Made by a program: the position numbers and the translations under genes. The notes under the pieces are model-generated. The model did no database searches. It saw nothing but the letters and a program-made list of their open reading frames with translations, and was not told the DNA's origin. A stretch of 64,000 bases of DNA from Balamuthia mandrillaris (lineage: Eukaryota; Discosea; Longamoebia; Balamuthiidae): assembly GCA_031835245.1 (NCBI GenBank), contig JAVKOQ010000002.1, positions 412,501 to 476,500 of the forward strand. Direction: 5' to 3'. Below, piece by piece: positions 13,101 through 25,658 of this stretch (within the stretch, counting starts at the first letter, position 1; every line of letters begins with the position of its first letter).

Positions 13101-13556
13101 AAGAAATGGTGAAATGGAGCGAAAGGAACAAATAATATTGAAGAGGGAGAGTAGGAACTATTGCAAATAATAGAGGAAGAGGAGGAAGAAGCGGAACAGC
13201 AGAACCGAAATGATGGAAGAAGAATAACATGTGGGAATAAACCACTTTCATTTCATGGACATGACAGCACAGCGACTGATAGTTCTCCTCCACACCCAAC
13301 AAAAGACATTCACTCAGCCTAACACACCAACTCAAGTGCTTTCTCATCTACTGCCGGCTATAGTTGTTGTTACACAACTCGCATTCTTCTTTGGAGTCAC
13401 AACCTTTACTTCACTCCTCTTCGGGAATAAAAAAAAAGAGAAAATAAGAAGAGGAAGATCTTTTTGGTTCAATTCATACAATTTCACACACCATTGCTAT
13501 CAGCGTTCGCTCCACGTTTGTTTTTTTTTCTTTCTTAACGTCGGTTGGTCCGTTGG
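13101..13556. other. Intergenic, 3' side of two convergent genes
   Basis: Purine-rich to about 13225, then mixed A/T-rich sequence. No supported exon; long frames here have no intron/exon signals or recognisable motifs. Confidence 0.5.
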
Positions 13557-15406
13557 TTATTCGCGAACATCAAGCGATCTGGTCAGCCTGTGGCCTATCT
13601 TCGACTTGCCTGAGTCGCCGCCCATTCTCGGCATTTGCACCGGAGCAGAGGAGAGTGGGTACGGCACAAACTTGGAGAGCTTGGCGATGCCCAGGTACTT
13701 CTTCTTATCTCTGATGATGCTGCCGACGGAGGCAAAGTACTCCGCGTCAGGTTTGGCCACCAGGGCCTTGATGCACTCGTCCCTCTCCTTCTCCAAGGCC
13801 AAGTTGGTTGGTCCGCCTTCTCCGTCCCCGCTGGCGTTAACGGACAAAGTCTCAAGCAACATGTACTTGCCGGGTTCTCCAGAGTCAAAGGCTGTGACGA
13901 TGTGATGCACAAAGGTGGCGCGCTTCCTCTTGTAACCCATCACCGAGATGACAAAGTCCCCAGGCCTGGTGGCATAACGCACCAACCAAGCCCCGTTCCT
14001 CTTGGTCTTGAGCAGCATCTCCTCCGCTTTCTTCTTGGAGAGGTCCCCGTGGAACCATTTCTTGGAGGCAAGGTCGGCTAGCCTATCGATCATTCCCACC
14101 TCCAGCGGGCCAAAGTAGCGGGTGAATTTGTCGAAGGTACTGCGCGAGACTCTAGGCTTGCTGCCAGGCTCCCTGTCAGGAAGGAGGAGGGCGTTGCGGA
14201 ACATGGCTAAGCGGGGATCGTTCTCGGAGAGGACACGCGCCAGCGGGATCTTCAGGAAGCTCACAAGGCAGGTCCAAAACTCCAGCCACTCGGGGGTTTC
14301 CTCCGTGAGGAAGTACTTTGTCCAGAAGTCGCGCGCCTTGGGGTCAGCTACCGCGTTATCCACCAAGATCTTCTCGAACCTGCGGTCCTCTAGGATCTGT
14401 TGGAAGGAGGGTCGATCCTGTGGGTCAGCTGCCCAGCAGCTGCGAATGAGCTTGGCGAGGAGCTCGGGGCAGTCGGCAGGGATCGGAGGGCGCTCCTCGT
14501 CATCGCAGACGGCCATCTTGAGCTCCTCTTCGTCCTCGAATTGGTCCTTGTAGGGAGTTTGGCGCGTGTAAATCTCCCAGAGGCAGACGCCGAAGCTGTA
14601 GACGTCTGCCTTTTCATTGACCTCGCGGCCGAGCAGCACCTCGGGGGCCATGTAGAATGGAGATCCACCGGCTTCCATGTCGTCATCTTCGCCTTGCAAC
14701 TTGGAAAGACCTTTTATAAAACGAAAAATGGCGAGGATAAGCGGAAGAAGGAATGGAAAGAAAGGGAAGTAACAAACCGAAATCCGCAACCTTGACGTTG
14801 AAATTATCATCAACGAGCCTGAAAAACAGAACCAGAAGAAAAAAAAAAAGACATCAGTGGATTGTTTGAAGAAAGATGACAGACGAAGTTGGCGTACAAA
14901 TTGGCAGGTTTTAAATCCAAATGCAGGAAAGGCGGATCCATACGATGGAGCCAGTTCATTCCCAGAGCGCAGTCCTTTGCCATTTTCATCTTTTGATCAA
15001 AGGATAGGAATCTGGGCTTGCTAGCACTGTGAAGAAGGGACTCGACACTGCCGTTGGACATGAACTCCATGATGATCATAAGGTTTCCCGGTTGTGTACA
15101 AGCACCCATCAACAAACAAATGTTTGGATGGCGCAATGTTCTAAGAGGAAAGATAGAGAGCGAGAGAGAGACAGAGACAGAGAGACAGTTAGAGAAGGTG
15201 AGAAGTGAAGGAGCAAGGCACGAGGAGGAAAAAAAAACAAAGAGAGAATATATGTACATACATCATAATCTCGACTTCGTTCCTAAAATCTTTCAACGCT
15301 TCATCTTCCAGACCGGCACTTACGAACAACTTCTTAATGGCAACATCCTTTCCGTGAAGAGTACCTCGCCACACTTCGCCGAAAGCGCTACATTATCAGA
15401 TAACAT

Positions 15407-15444
<38 letters not shown>

Positions 15445-17286
15445 AAAGTGCGGGGAAGGAGAAGCAAAGAGAATAACATACCCTTTACCAATAATGTTCC
15501 TTATTTTTACATCTTTGGGATCCACCTCGGCGATTCTCTTCTGTGTTGTCTTCAACTGTTGCATTGCTTGTTGTTTTTGTTTGTACTCATTCTCCAGTTG
15601 TTCCTTGATTCTCTTTTCCTCTTCTTTTATTCTCTTGTCAATTTCATCTTGCATGGCTTTTCTGATCTTCTCTTCTGCTTCTTTTTCTGCCTCTGAGACT
15701 CGTGGAGTGATAGGCTTTTCCCCTCCGGCTTCCGCTTCCTCTTCCTCCTCCCCAGCGGCAGACGAGGATGATCGAGACTTTGCCGGTTCCTTCTTCTTTC
15801 CTTTCTTCTTTTTTGGTTTTGCGTTACGTGGCGTTTGGGCCTCATCGTCTGATGGTTCCTTGATAGGCCACGCTTCTGGATTTTCTTCCCAATTATTCTT
15901 TAAGCCTAACATCTCTCTCACGAGCTCTGTTTTGGATGAAGGTAATAAATTAGTCGTTGTCCAAAAACTGGTTGATTCGTACAGGTTACCTTTTGCGGTG
16001 GGGCGCTTCTCGCCTTCATGAGCCCAGCACCGCTCGATCAAGGATTTTAGAGATGCAGGGAAGCCCGCGGGGAATGGAGGCCTGAGGCCTTGCATGCAAG
16101 TTTTACGAAGGATTTGATAAGAGTTGAGGTTCTGGTCAATGAGGTCCTGGAATGGGATATCATGAACACCTTTTTTTTCACATAGCGTTAGCAAAAAGGG
16201 TAAACACACAAGAAACCAGAACCAGAATATGAATATGAATATGAATATGAATATGAATATGAATATGAATATACAGACACCTTAGTAACAAAAGAACAGA
16301 AACGAATAATAACAGCGAAGGAATGAGGAAAGTACCGCTAAACACACGGATAGCAAGCTCCCAAAGTACAATGCCGACACTGTAAATATCTGTCTTTCCG
16401 CTATACTCTCCATCCATGTAGACCTCAGGAGCAGTGTAGGCCACATTCTGTATTCCTGAGTCCAAGGTGGCTGTTTTTAAAGCTTCGTCTCCTTTATTGT
16501 TGTATCTTGCCCGGCCAAAGTCGCAGAATTTAATGGTCCAATCGTCTGTCAACTGAGAAAGAAGATACTCGTGAGTATTGCTGAGAATGTTTATGAAAAC
16601 TACCGAAGAAATGCACCAACCAAAAGGTTTCTAGGACTTATCTCTCTGTGAATGATTTGAGGTCTCCAGCTGTGGAGCAGGTTAACACCTCTAGCCAAAC
16701 CATTGGCAAGATGGAAGAAACGTTTCCAATCGAGCACTGTACTGTTGTTTCGCAACACCTCTTCCAGCGTTCCTTTGCGGCAGAGCTCCATGACCACGCA
16801 CAACTTGGGTTCGAGACAGAGGCCGTAATAGGCTACCACATGCGGAGAATGTATTTGGCTGAAGGAGCAAGAAGCATGGGGAAGAAGAAAGGAGAAGAAC
16901 AAGAAGATCAAAAACGTCAGAGATATAGAGCTTGAAAATTAAGGAGAAACAGAGACAAATCATAGAAAACGTTACGTTATCATTCTGAACTCGCCCTGCA
17001 ACTTTTCGACGTTTATCAACTCGGAATTGAGGATTTTAACAGCCACCTCCATGCCTCTGTACTCCCCTTCGTAAACCTGGGCGGTAGCTCCGGCGCTGAG
17101 CTTGTCGAACAATTCCAGCTCGTCATAGTCGACCCACCACGACTCTTCCAGTTGGAAGGCGCTCCTGCGTATTGCTGGAGGAAGCGACGATTCACTGCTT
17201 TCTGCTTTGAGCAAGGGAGGAAAAAAGTTTCAGTCAGACAAAGCTCAAATGAGAGAGGAAAAACGCGTAGTGGCCGAACCTGCCAT
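13557..17286 (-). CDS. Tandem kinase-SH2 protein (Shk-like)
   Basis: Ten exons read 17286-17280, 17204-16976, 16858-16621, 16552-16336, 16169-15990, 15926-15482, 15387-15262, 15140-14898, 14818-14778 and 14710-13557: 2880 nt, 959 aa, all phases closing. Kinase domain 1 (about residues 30-310) has VAVKIL, DFGRA and TAPE, but its catalytic loop reads IIHREISPRN, with Glu replacing the HRD Asp. A charged Lys/Glu coiled linker follows. Kinase domain 2 (about 480-750) has GKGAFGEV, VAIKK, LHLDLKPAN, ADFG and MAPE and looks active. A C-terminal SH2 domain has WFHGDLSKKKAEEM and WLVRYA. Kinase plus C-terminal SH2 matches the amoebozoan Shk family; the added N-terminal kinase-like domain is unusual. 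Exon 9 is only 41 nt. The N-terminus (exon 1 supplies two codons) is least certain. Confidence 0.8.
16225..16272 (-). repeat. (GAATAT)8 hexamer repeat in an intron
   Basis: Eight tandem GAATAT copies lie in the intron between exons 4 and 5 of the tandem-kinase gene. Unlike other intronic repeats here it is not purely pyrimidine/purine. Confidence 0.9.
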
Positions 17287-17829
17287 GCTACGGTTCTCTT
17301 TGCGTAGCGCACGAAATCTTTGCGAAGGTAATCTCCTCTCTGAAACTGTTTGAGTGAGTAGCGAGCGGCCTTTGGGAAGAAGTTTGTTTGTTTTTTTTAA
17401 AACGGATTGACAAACCTTGTTGTGTTTCCCCCCAAAAGTTTCGCTCAGCAGGAAAGAAGGAAAGGACCGACCCACCAAAAATCGACCCGAAAGCAAATCA
17501 AAAGAGGAAGAAGGAAAAAAAAAAAGAGGGGGGGGGTTTTGGTCCACTACTTTTTTTTTTTGTTATTATCCTTTTCCTTTGTGCTCTGCTATTTTTTTTT
17601 TTCTTTGTCCTTTTTTTTTTCTTTTATTTTTTTTGTTGTCCTTTGCTTGGTGTGGGGTTTTAGGGGGGATGACAAAAAAGACTGCTGATGGGATGCTGCA
17701 ATAGTTAATTGCATCTATTGTCGATCCCGAGGGTTTCCTCATTCATTTATCGGAACAAAAATATTTGAAGAATTATTGATTATTTGTTGTTGAGTGACGT
17801 CAGCAAATAGTGGGACAAACACAGTGCTG

Positions 17830-17888
<59 letters not shown>

Positions 17889-17989
17889 GTTCTAACTAAT
17901 GGATTGTTACAGTAACACCGCCTTCCTTTTTTTAAAAGAGTTTACGGGTAACATTTTTTTGCAAAAAAAAGAGGTTTCACGAAATGCTC
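17287..17989. other. Intergenic between tandem-kinase and receptor genes
   Basis: Contains poly-T/poly-A rich sequence (17520-17640) and a (CT)n run at 17832-17884. No exon is supported. It should hold the promoter of the kinase gene and the 3' end of the receptor gene. Confidence 0.5.
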
Positions 17990-18799
17990 TCACGTCTGTA
18001 GGGAGAAATAAAACGAAAAAGTAGTTAATACCTCTCCACACACAAACCACAAAAAAAAAAGGGACAAAGCAGTATTTACCGAAGTATTTTTAACGTTAGT
18101 CATCTCTGCGCCAGCTTCATCCTCCGAGTCTGTGATATCTTCGCTAATCCTACTGATGGACGAATCCGAACGTTCATTCTTGTCATCCCCTCCCGTATTG
18201 CTTCGCCCTATTTCAACAACCAGGTTCAGCACGCAACGAAGAAAGGAAGAATGAAAGAATGAAAGAAAGCAAGAACAAACCTTTGCCTTTGGAGCCCGAG
18301 CCCTCCAAAGAACTGACCTCGGCGGTGGTGGTGGGATCCACATTCCACTTGCCGTGGACCAACCCCACAATCCAGTTCTTCCACCAGGAGTACGTGGTCT
18401 TGCTCAGGCCAAAGATGGCCGGCACCATGACGAAGGGCAAGGAGTTGTTGATGTGGGCCATGATGAAAATCCCAATGGTGTAGGGCGAGTCCAAATCGCA
18501 GCAAGCCCCCGAGCCATCGCACTCGTCCAGGATGTAGCCATCCTGAGCGTTGGGGGCGGCCAGGCAGGTGAAATACTCGGTGGTGGCCACCTCGACCTCG
18601 TCCTGTTGCTCGCGGGAGCGGAGACGATCGGCCAACATGTAAATGAGGAAGAAGTCGTAGTAGACGGCGAAGCAGAGGAAGCGCATCTGTTGCTTCAGCC
18701 CTTTCCAGCCGCTGGTCATCAGGATCTTAATGATGACAGCTCCAATGCAGAGCGTGGACACGATGCAGAAGATACCCAATGGCACTACAGTTGCGAAGA

Positions 18800-18837
<38 letters not shown>

Positions 18838-20469
18838 AAACAGTTTCTGTTAGTATGTAAAAGAGGCAGGAAGGAAAGAAGAACACGAGGGTACACGCAC
18901 AATTGAAAAAGCCATCAAACCACCACCCCTCGTCAGACTGAACATCAAGGAAGCAGTTGACGGCACCGGGGGTCGCTCTGAACTTCCTGTTGGCCAGGAT
19001 GGTGATGGCGAAGGCCAAACCGGGTATCCAGACTACAAGATGATAGCCTAGGTGCCACCAGGTGTTGTTCTGCTGGAGGGACGGAGGGAAGAACACGATA
19101 CGAATGAGGTTGAAGTTGATGACGGTCCACCATGCCAAACCAAAGTAGGCGCTCATGTAAGTCAGGGCTCCTATTGTTGTTTGACAAAACAAAGTGATGA
19201 GTAAAGAGGAAAGAGAGAGCGGAGAGGATAAAGGAGAAAAAAAGAACAGAACCTATAGCTCCGCATCCATTGTCGCTCTGAGTGGAGTACTCAGTATCAG
19301 ATGAACAAAGTACTTCCTATATAGAAAACGTTTTTAGTCAACAACAATAACGTCTTTTTTTAAAAAAAACGAGACAACTTACTCTCCAACCGCCCCAAAA
19401 TACAGGAAGGAAACCAGCGAGAGCAGTGCCAAAGGAGCAAAGCACAGCCCAAAACGGCAACACCACCGGCAGCTGCCATTTACGTTTGTCCCTGGTTACA
19501 ATGTAAGGCACCAAGAAGATGATGGACATTCCGCAACCCAACAAAGCCAATGCTTTTGATACCATAGAAAAACGAAGAAAGGAGAATAAGAAACATAAAA
19601 ATAGGATAAGAAGAGGGAAAGAAAACAAGCGTACAAGTAAACATCCAAGCCACTCCGTCGTACTCTTCATCACTGAACATAGCAAATGGACAACAGGGAG
19701 AGCATCCTCCCCCATCCGTGCAGCAGTAATGCGGAGGACAGTCCGTGCAGACGACATTGCCGTCGGCAACTCCCTCCGCCACCACGCACGGCGTCGACAG
19801 GATCGCGCGCAAACTGGTCCCTGGAATGCTAACGTTATAGTCCTGCACAATGCTGGTATCCTCTGGCCATTTAAACACCTTTAAAGAAAGAAAGACATAA
19901 GCACAAGAGGAAAAAGAAGGGAGAGAAAAAGACTTCACCTCTTGGGGTTCGCCGCCCTCAACAACGCCGTTTGAGACAGTTTGCTCACAATCCTCCGGAA
20001 ACACCGAGCCACAAAACTGCGAATAGACCGTGCAGGCCGGCTTACAGGTGGGCATCCTGATGCCGAACGGATGGTTCTCTCCGTCCACGAGCTCAGCAGA
20101 GGCCGGAATGGAGGTTATCTCAGGGTCCGTGGCCAAGATTTCTGCCTCGGTGTAGTTGTTGCAGCCCGCAAAGGCCTCCAGACAAGCCAAGGTCCTGGCG
20201 TAGGGCACGCAGCTTGAAAAGGCAGGAGGGATCAGCTTGGTCTGCTCGATTGCCACCGAGGCCCCCTCTGCCAGCTGTTCTTGCGTTGTGCCTTCGGGGA
20301 TGTAGATTGGAAAGGTGAGGACGGGAATACATTCGGGAGGAACGCCGTTGAAAGGCTCGCAGTATTGGGCGGAGGTGAGACGGAGGGAGAGGAGAAAGAA
20401 GGAGAGGAGGAAAAGTGAGGAAAGGAAGAGCTTATAGGAAGAAGAAGTCGCAGAAAGAGTGTTGAGCAT
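17990..20469 (-). CDS. Frizzled/Smoothened-like seven-TM receptor
   Basis: Eight exons: 20469-19939, 19878-19635, 19552-19383, 19316-19253, 19170-18901, 18784-18281, 18207-18080 and 17995-17990, total 1917 nt (638 aa). A signal peptide is followed by a cysteine-rich ectodomain (CVPYARTLACLEAFAGC, CKPACTVYSQFCGSVFP), like a Frizzled CRD. A second Cys cluster (CTDCPPHYCC) lies close to the membrane. Seven hydrophobic segments run from about residue 275 to 550. Directly after TM7 stands KTTYSW (18384-18401), matching the KTxxxW motif that binds Dishevelled in animal Frizzleds. The tail is acidic/Ser-rich. Such Fsl receptors are expanded in Amoebozoa. The last exon adds one Thr codon and TGA; retaining its 84-nt intron would add 28 codons in frame. 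Start could be 33 nt further upstream (20502). Confidence 0.85.
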
Positions 20470-21209
20470 TATTTTTTCTTTTGTGCTGTCGGAGAAGAAC
20501 AAGAACAGAAAAACTATTTATAACAACTGAAACAGTGAAAAAAACAAATATTAAAAAGGGTGAGCCAAAAGAAATAGTTTTATAAAGGCACAAGAGCAAG
20601 GAGAGATAGGACACATAATCGTATTATAGCTGTAAAAAATACATACTTTACAGAGTACTCCCGCTTCTTACCAACGGACCTGCACAGACACGAAAAAAAA
20701 AAAGAAAAGCTCACCTCTTCTTTGTTTCTGTTTGTTAACGCTCACAGAAAATAAACAAAAAGAACGGAATGGTGGTGGTGGCAACCGTCAGTTTACCAGA
20801 GATACTCGGGCTGGTATTGAAATACCCAATAAAGGGAGGGAATAATAAATGCATTACGAGATTGTCAATTAATTTAAATGGCCGAGGAGTCATCTTTTTG
20901 GACTTGGAGAATTTTCCTCACCACGCGGGGCCAAGGCGCCGAGTCTCCGACCCCGAAAAATAGAGTTCATGTGCGGACGAAGAAAACAAGAAAGAGAGAA
21001 CTTTGGTTGTTCGCGAAATGGCCCGACCAATGGAAAGTTGTCCTCCTCCTCGTTCCTGAAAAACAATGGCGTGTCTTGGTGATAAAGTCATTAACCAAAC
21101 TATGCTATAACGGTTGGTTCGTTGATGCGTCCGTACGACGAACTAACATGACACAATTTGGTTATTGAGAGGCATGGTGGCAAGCGCAACAAATATAAAA
21201 ACAGCTTTC
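20470..21209. other. Intergenic, no gene seen
   Basis: Holds the promoter of the receptor gene on one side and the 3' end of the DOCK gene on the other. Open frames around 20769-21168 are short and lack splice or family support. Confidence 0.5.
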
Positions 21210-23129
21210 TTAGGAAGAAGAAGATGAAGAGGACGGTGCAAAAGGGGGCTTGGTGGGTGGTCTGAACGGGTTTGGCATTCTATTACTGTTGGCACCACCA
21301 GTGTAACCACCTCCTCTTCCAATACCTCCGGAAAGACCTCCTACTGGTTGTTTGCTACTGAGAGTAGCCGCGAGAGCGGCAACTCCGCCCCCACTAGGAT
21401 TGGCACCAAAAGTAGAAGCGACAGCAGCAACCTCAGCACCGCCACGAACAGGCCTAAGGGGAGCGTTACCCTGACCTCCACGCCCTCCTCCTCCGTTTCT
21501 TGCTCCTCCTGGTCGTTCCATTTTTTGGAGCAACGCGGAGGCAGCGGCTGCGCTTGTTACCGAGAATGATGAGGTCCCCGATGAGGGCGGGATGGCAACG
21601 GAAGGTTTTGGAGGAGCACGTGCTGGTGGTGTTTGTAGATGCGAATGCAAGAAAGAAGGAAGAGATGACGATGAAGGCGAAGCCGAAGACGAAGGAGGGA
21701 GGAGTGGAAGACTAAGCAGCAAGGGTGGCAATGTTTCCAGTTGTTCTTGTATATGTTGCGCATTCTCTGGTCCTTGTTTCATTGGTTCATGCTTCCTATC
21801 TTCCTCTCGTTCGTTTCTTGTCTGTTTCTCTTTTCCTTTGTCTTCCATGCCATCCGTCACATCAGTAGTCAAATTTCGGAGAGTCATACCTTTCTTCGTT
21901 GGTTCCGCGTCTTCCTCCCGCAGTCTCTGCGAGGAAGCCAACGGTACGGACTTGAAGCTGGGTTGTTGTTGTTGCTCCAAAAAGAAAGGGGGCAAAGAAG
22001 CTAACTGCGTCGACATAGGACGATGCATAGGAGTGAAAGGACTCTCCCAAGTTCCAAATGTGGGCAGTGCCGAAGAAGCCGAAGTTGAGGACGCCGATGG
22101 TGCGGAGGCACGAGGAGAAAGAACTCCAGAAGCCATCATAACCACATTTAAATCGAGGGAGGAGTTCTTTAGCAGCTTGTTCTTCATTTCGTTGAAACTG
22201 ATGGAGAGTTGGTCCTGCAGCTCAGCAAAATCAGCAGAGACAACTGCTTGATGTACCACCAATCCTTTCTCGAGGATGGCAATGTGTTCCGCCAGGCAGC
22301 GCTTCAACAGGGCAACCTTCTCTCCATCGTTGGGATGTTCCTTTGCATATTCCTCCGTAAAGAAGGCCTTCTCGTAGATTTCGGGGCCGCCGTTCACTGC
22401 CGCCGAGACAGCTCCTTTGAGCACCATTGTGAAAGGTGACACGTTGAGAGCAGGCGAAGGAGCAGACATCTGTGGTGGTTGTAGTTGAGATGATAAGTCA
22501 GTAGTAGAGGTTTGTGAGGTATAATTGGCAGTGGCGGTTGCTACTGTTGTAGGAGTAGCAGTTGCAGAAGCTGTGGTGCCACTGGGAGACAAGGAAGATG
22601 AAGAAGGAGTGAGAGCAGAAGAGGAATAGCAGGCGATCATGCGGGCGAGCTCGTGGTTTTTGTCTATCATGGTGTTGATGGCGTTTTCGATGGGCGGCAA
22701 TTCTACTCGTTTTTGGCGAACCACTTGGGCGCGACGGAGTAGCGTTGGCAACTCTTCCTTAGTTTCATAGTACGTGTTTGTGATCCAAAGATGCTGAACA
22801 GTACGAAGAAAATAAGGAATTGAATACAAAGATAAGGTAATAAAAAGAGCGAGCGTACGGCAAAGTCATTGTCAGTCTTGTTCTTCTTTCTGACCTCTGG
22901 ACGTGCGTAAACAAAAACTTTGGCCTGTCGATATTGGTGTGTGTTGGGCGGTTGATGTCTGTGTAATCGGGTATCCTCTTTGTCGCAAATTTCCATCTCT
23001 TCTAAACTGGACAATTTCACCAAAAAGATTTGGAGGTCTATTTGTTTTTGTTTTTAAAGGTTTGTTGTTTGTTGAGAATAAGACAAAAGAAAGATGGAGA
23101 GAAGAGAGAGAAGAGAGAGAGAGAGAGAG

Positions 23130-23196
<67 letters not shown>

Positions 23197-25615
23197 AATA
23201 CGCTGTCCATCATCCCCAGTAATGTCAGGGCTTGGAGGCAGTGTGCTGCGCATTAGTTTTGCGTCAGGCCACCTGCGCTGCACTTTTTGCGTAAAGGTAT
23301 CCAACCTTTCCAGCTCTGATGCCCTGTGTATGAATTGTTTGTTCTGGTTTTGAACGTTGCAAATTATCGGTTCAGTAAGAAAGAAAGAATAGAAACATGA
23401 AGATTACATATGAACAGAGAATATCTGGTAATAAATATATATACCCTGATTTCTTTGGGGAACTTGTGCCCATAGTAGCCAACGTGGAAATATTCGATGG
23501 GGAACCGCTCCCCATTAGTCAAACATTTTTTGAAAGCGGCCTCTCTAAAGGCCACTTCCGTCAAGCGAGCGCTATCAGGCGTAATGGTGTCATAAACATG
23601 CTTCAACTCTTCCAACAGCTCAAGTGCTCTTTCCCAATATTTGGCTCTATCCAAATAGGTGATAATCACTTGATATAGAGTTTCCTTCAGGAGATGAATA
23701 GAAGCGATAAAGCAGAGCATGTCAGCGAAAAATAAGAAAAAGAAAAAAAAAAGGTTAAGAAAGCGGGACAATAAGGTTATAACCTTTCTTTCCAAGTTGG
23801 TCTCGGCGGAAAGACCTAAAGAAGGAATGGGAGGCACTACCACATCACTCCAATCCAACAGATTGGCGTGCAGTTGCAACGTGAAAGCCGCCTCTGCCCA
23901 ATTTTTGGCGGCAACGTGCTTCTCTGTCAGTTGATGAACGTACTCCACGTATTGCTCATGTCTCTCCGTCTGCTGCAAGAACTCCATCATGCTACAGGTA
24001 GCTTGCGAGCGCTCATCATCGTACTCGGGAGATGCCTCTGGAGATTTGAGCGTAGGGAAGAGAGCCAGCAGTTGCTGCAAGTCTTTGACCAACTTGTGGC
24101 CCCCATCCTGAAGACCCGCCACTCTAGTAGTACCGAGGCGAGAGAGCAGGTTGGTGAGGAAAAACTCCTCAAAATTTGCGGTGCCCTCTGAGGATCCCTC
24201 ATTGAGCAGGCGGTCCAGGGAGAGGATAGTCTCGCGCTCCACTTTGGAGAAGCGTTTGGTGAGCTCGAATTCTTTTTCTAGGGTACTAAAGTACATGTCC
24301 ATAGCCATTTCTCTAACACCTTTGTGATCCACCTATTTTGAGGAACAGCAAGTGAAGGAGGAGAAGCAAGGGTTATTTGTGGTTTCGCTTATATGAGGTT
24401 AACAAAAGAGTGTAAACTTACTGTGAACAGTTCCATAAAGCAACATACAAAGGAAGATATAAGCTCAGCTTGAAAGTCGCCCATTTCATCCCAACCTTCC
24501 TTCATGAGAGCAGCTACTTCAATACGTAGATCTCCATATTTTTCCAAAATGAACTTGCGTTTCGACTCTGAGAACTTTTCTAAGGCCAAACTTCGTGTGG
24601 TCACAAAGGCAGTCATGATTTTGAACAATCTTATGTAAACCTCCCATCGTGAATAAGCGTGGAACTGACTCATACTTCTGCCTCTCGCATCGAAGAAGCC
24701 TTTCTTCTTCGGTGGAGCAGTTGCTAGAACATAAATGAGAATTTTGGGTCAGAAACATAACTAACCAAAAAAAATAAAAATAAATCGAAACAAACAAAAC
24801 ACAAACCATTGAGACCAAGCAATGCAGCAGTAGATGGAGTGTATTTGAGATTCGGTGTTTTGTTGTCTCCTGAATGCTTATTCTGTCCAGCGATGAAGGA
24901 GTTTGTTTCGCTGACTGGGGTGATTATGCTTGAGGAGGCTAGAGTACTGCTGCTGCCTTGTCCTGCTAATAACGTCACCGTTGAACTTGCTCCAGCTGAA
25001 AGATTTTCGTTTAACGAAGAAGATAACAAGGAGTTAACAAATAATAATGAAGATATGAGCAACTACCGCTCCAACTTCCTAAACAAGCAAGAAAATCAGC
25101 AAAAGAATACCTGGCAAGCGATTTGGGACCGTACTCTTCTTCTTTTCCATATCTGCCGCACCCATTCCTCCTCCTGTTGCTCCTCCTATAGAATGATCTC
25201 CTCCGGTTGTTACTCCAGAATGATTGTCCGCGTCTGCATTGCCAAAACCAATCGCCCATTCTCTCTTGGGTAACAACCTTTTGTTGGCGCCAGCTTTCTT
25301 CAAGAGGTAGGCTTGTTTGTGGGTGGATAGCTTGGCGTAGCCTTCCAGATGGTGGTTGTCCTCCTCCATTTGTGGCTTGATGACCGCCTCGTAGCCTTTC
25401 TTGCTCATCTCATCGACGTTGTGCTTTAGAAAGTTTGTGACATAGGTGATGACCTGGCGGATGGTGCTATATTGAAAAAGGCAAATGGCTTGCCAGGTTT
25501 GAGGGATGATAGAGCAGGAAAGATGGTCGGGGATTAAGTCTTGCATCGTTGATAACAGCTTGATAAGGTATGTCTTTTTGTTCAAAGTAGCATTGGATAA
25601 ATCAATTAGTCATGC

Positions 25616-25658
<43 letters not shown>

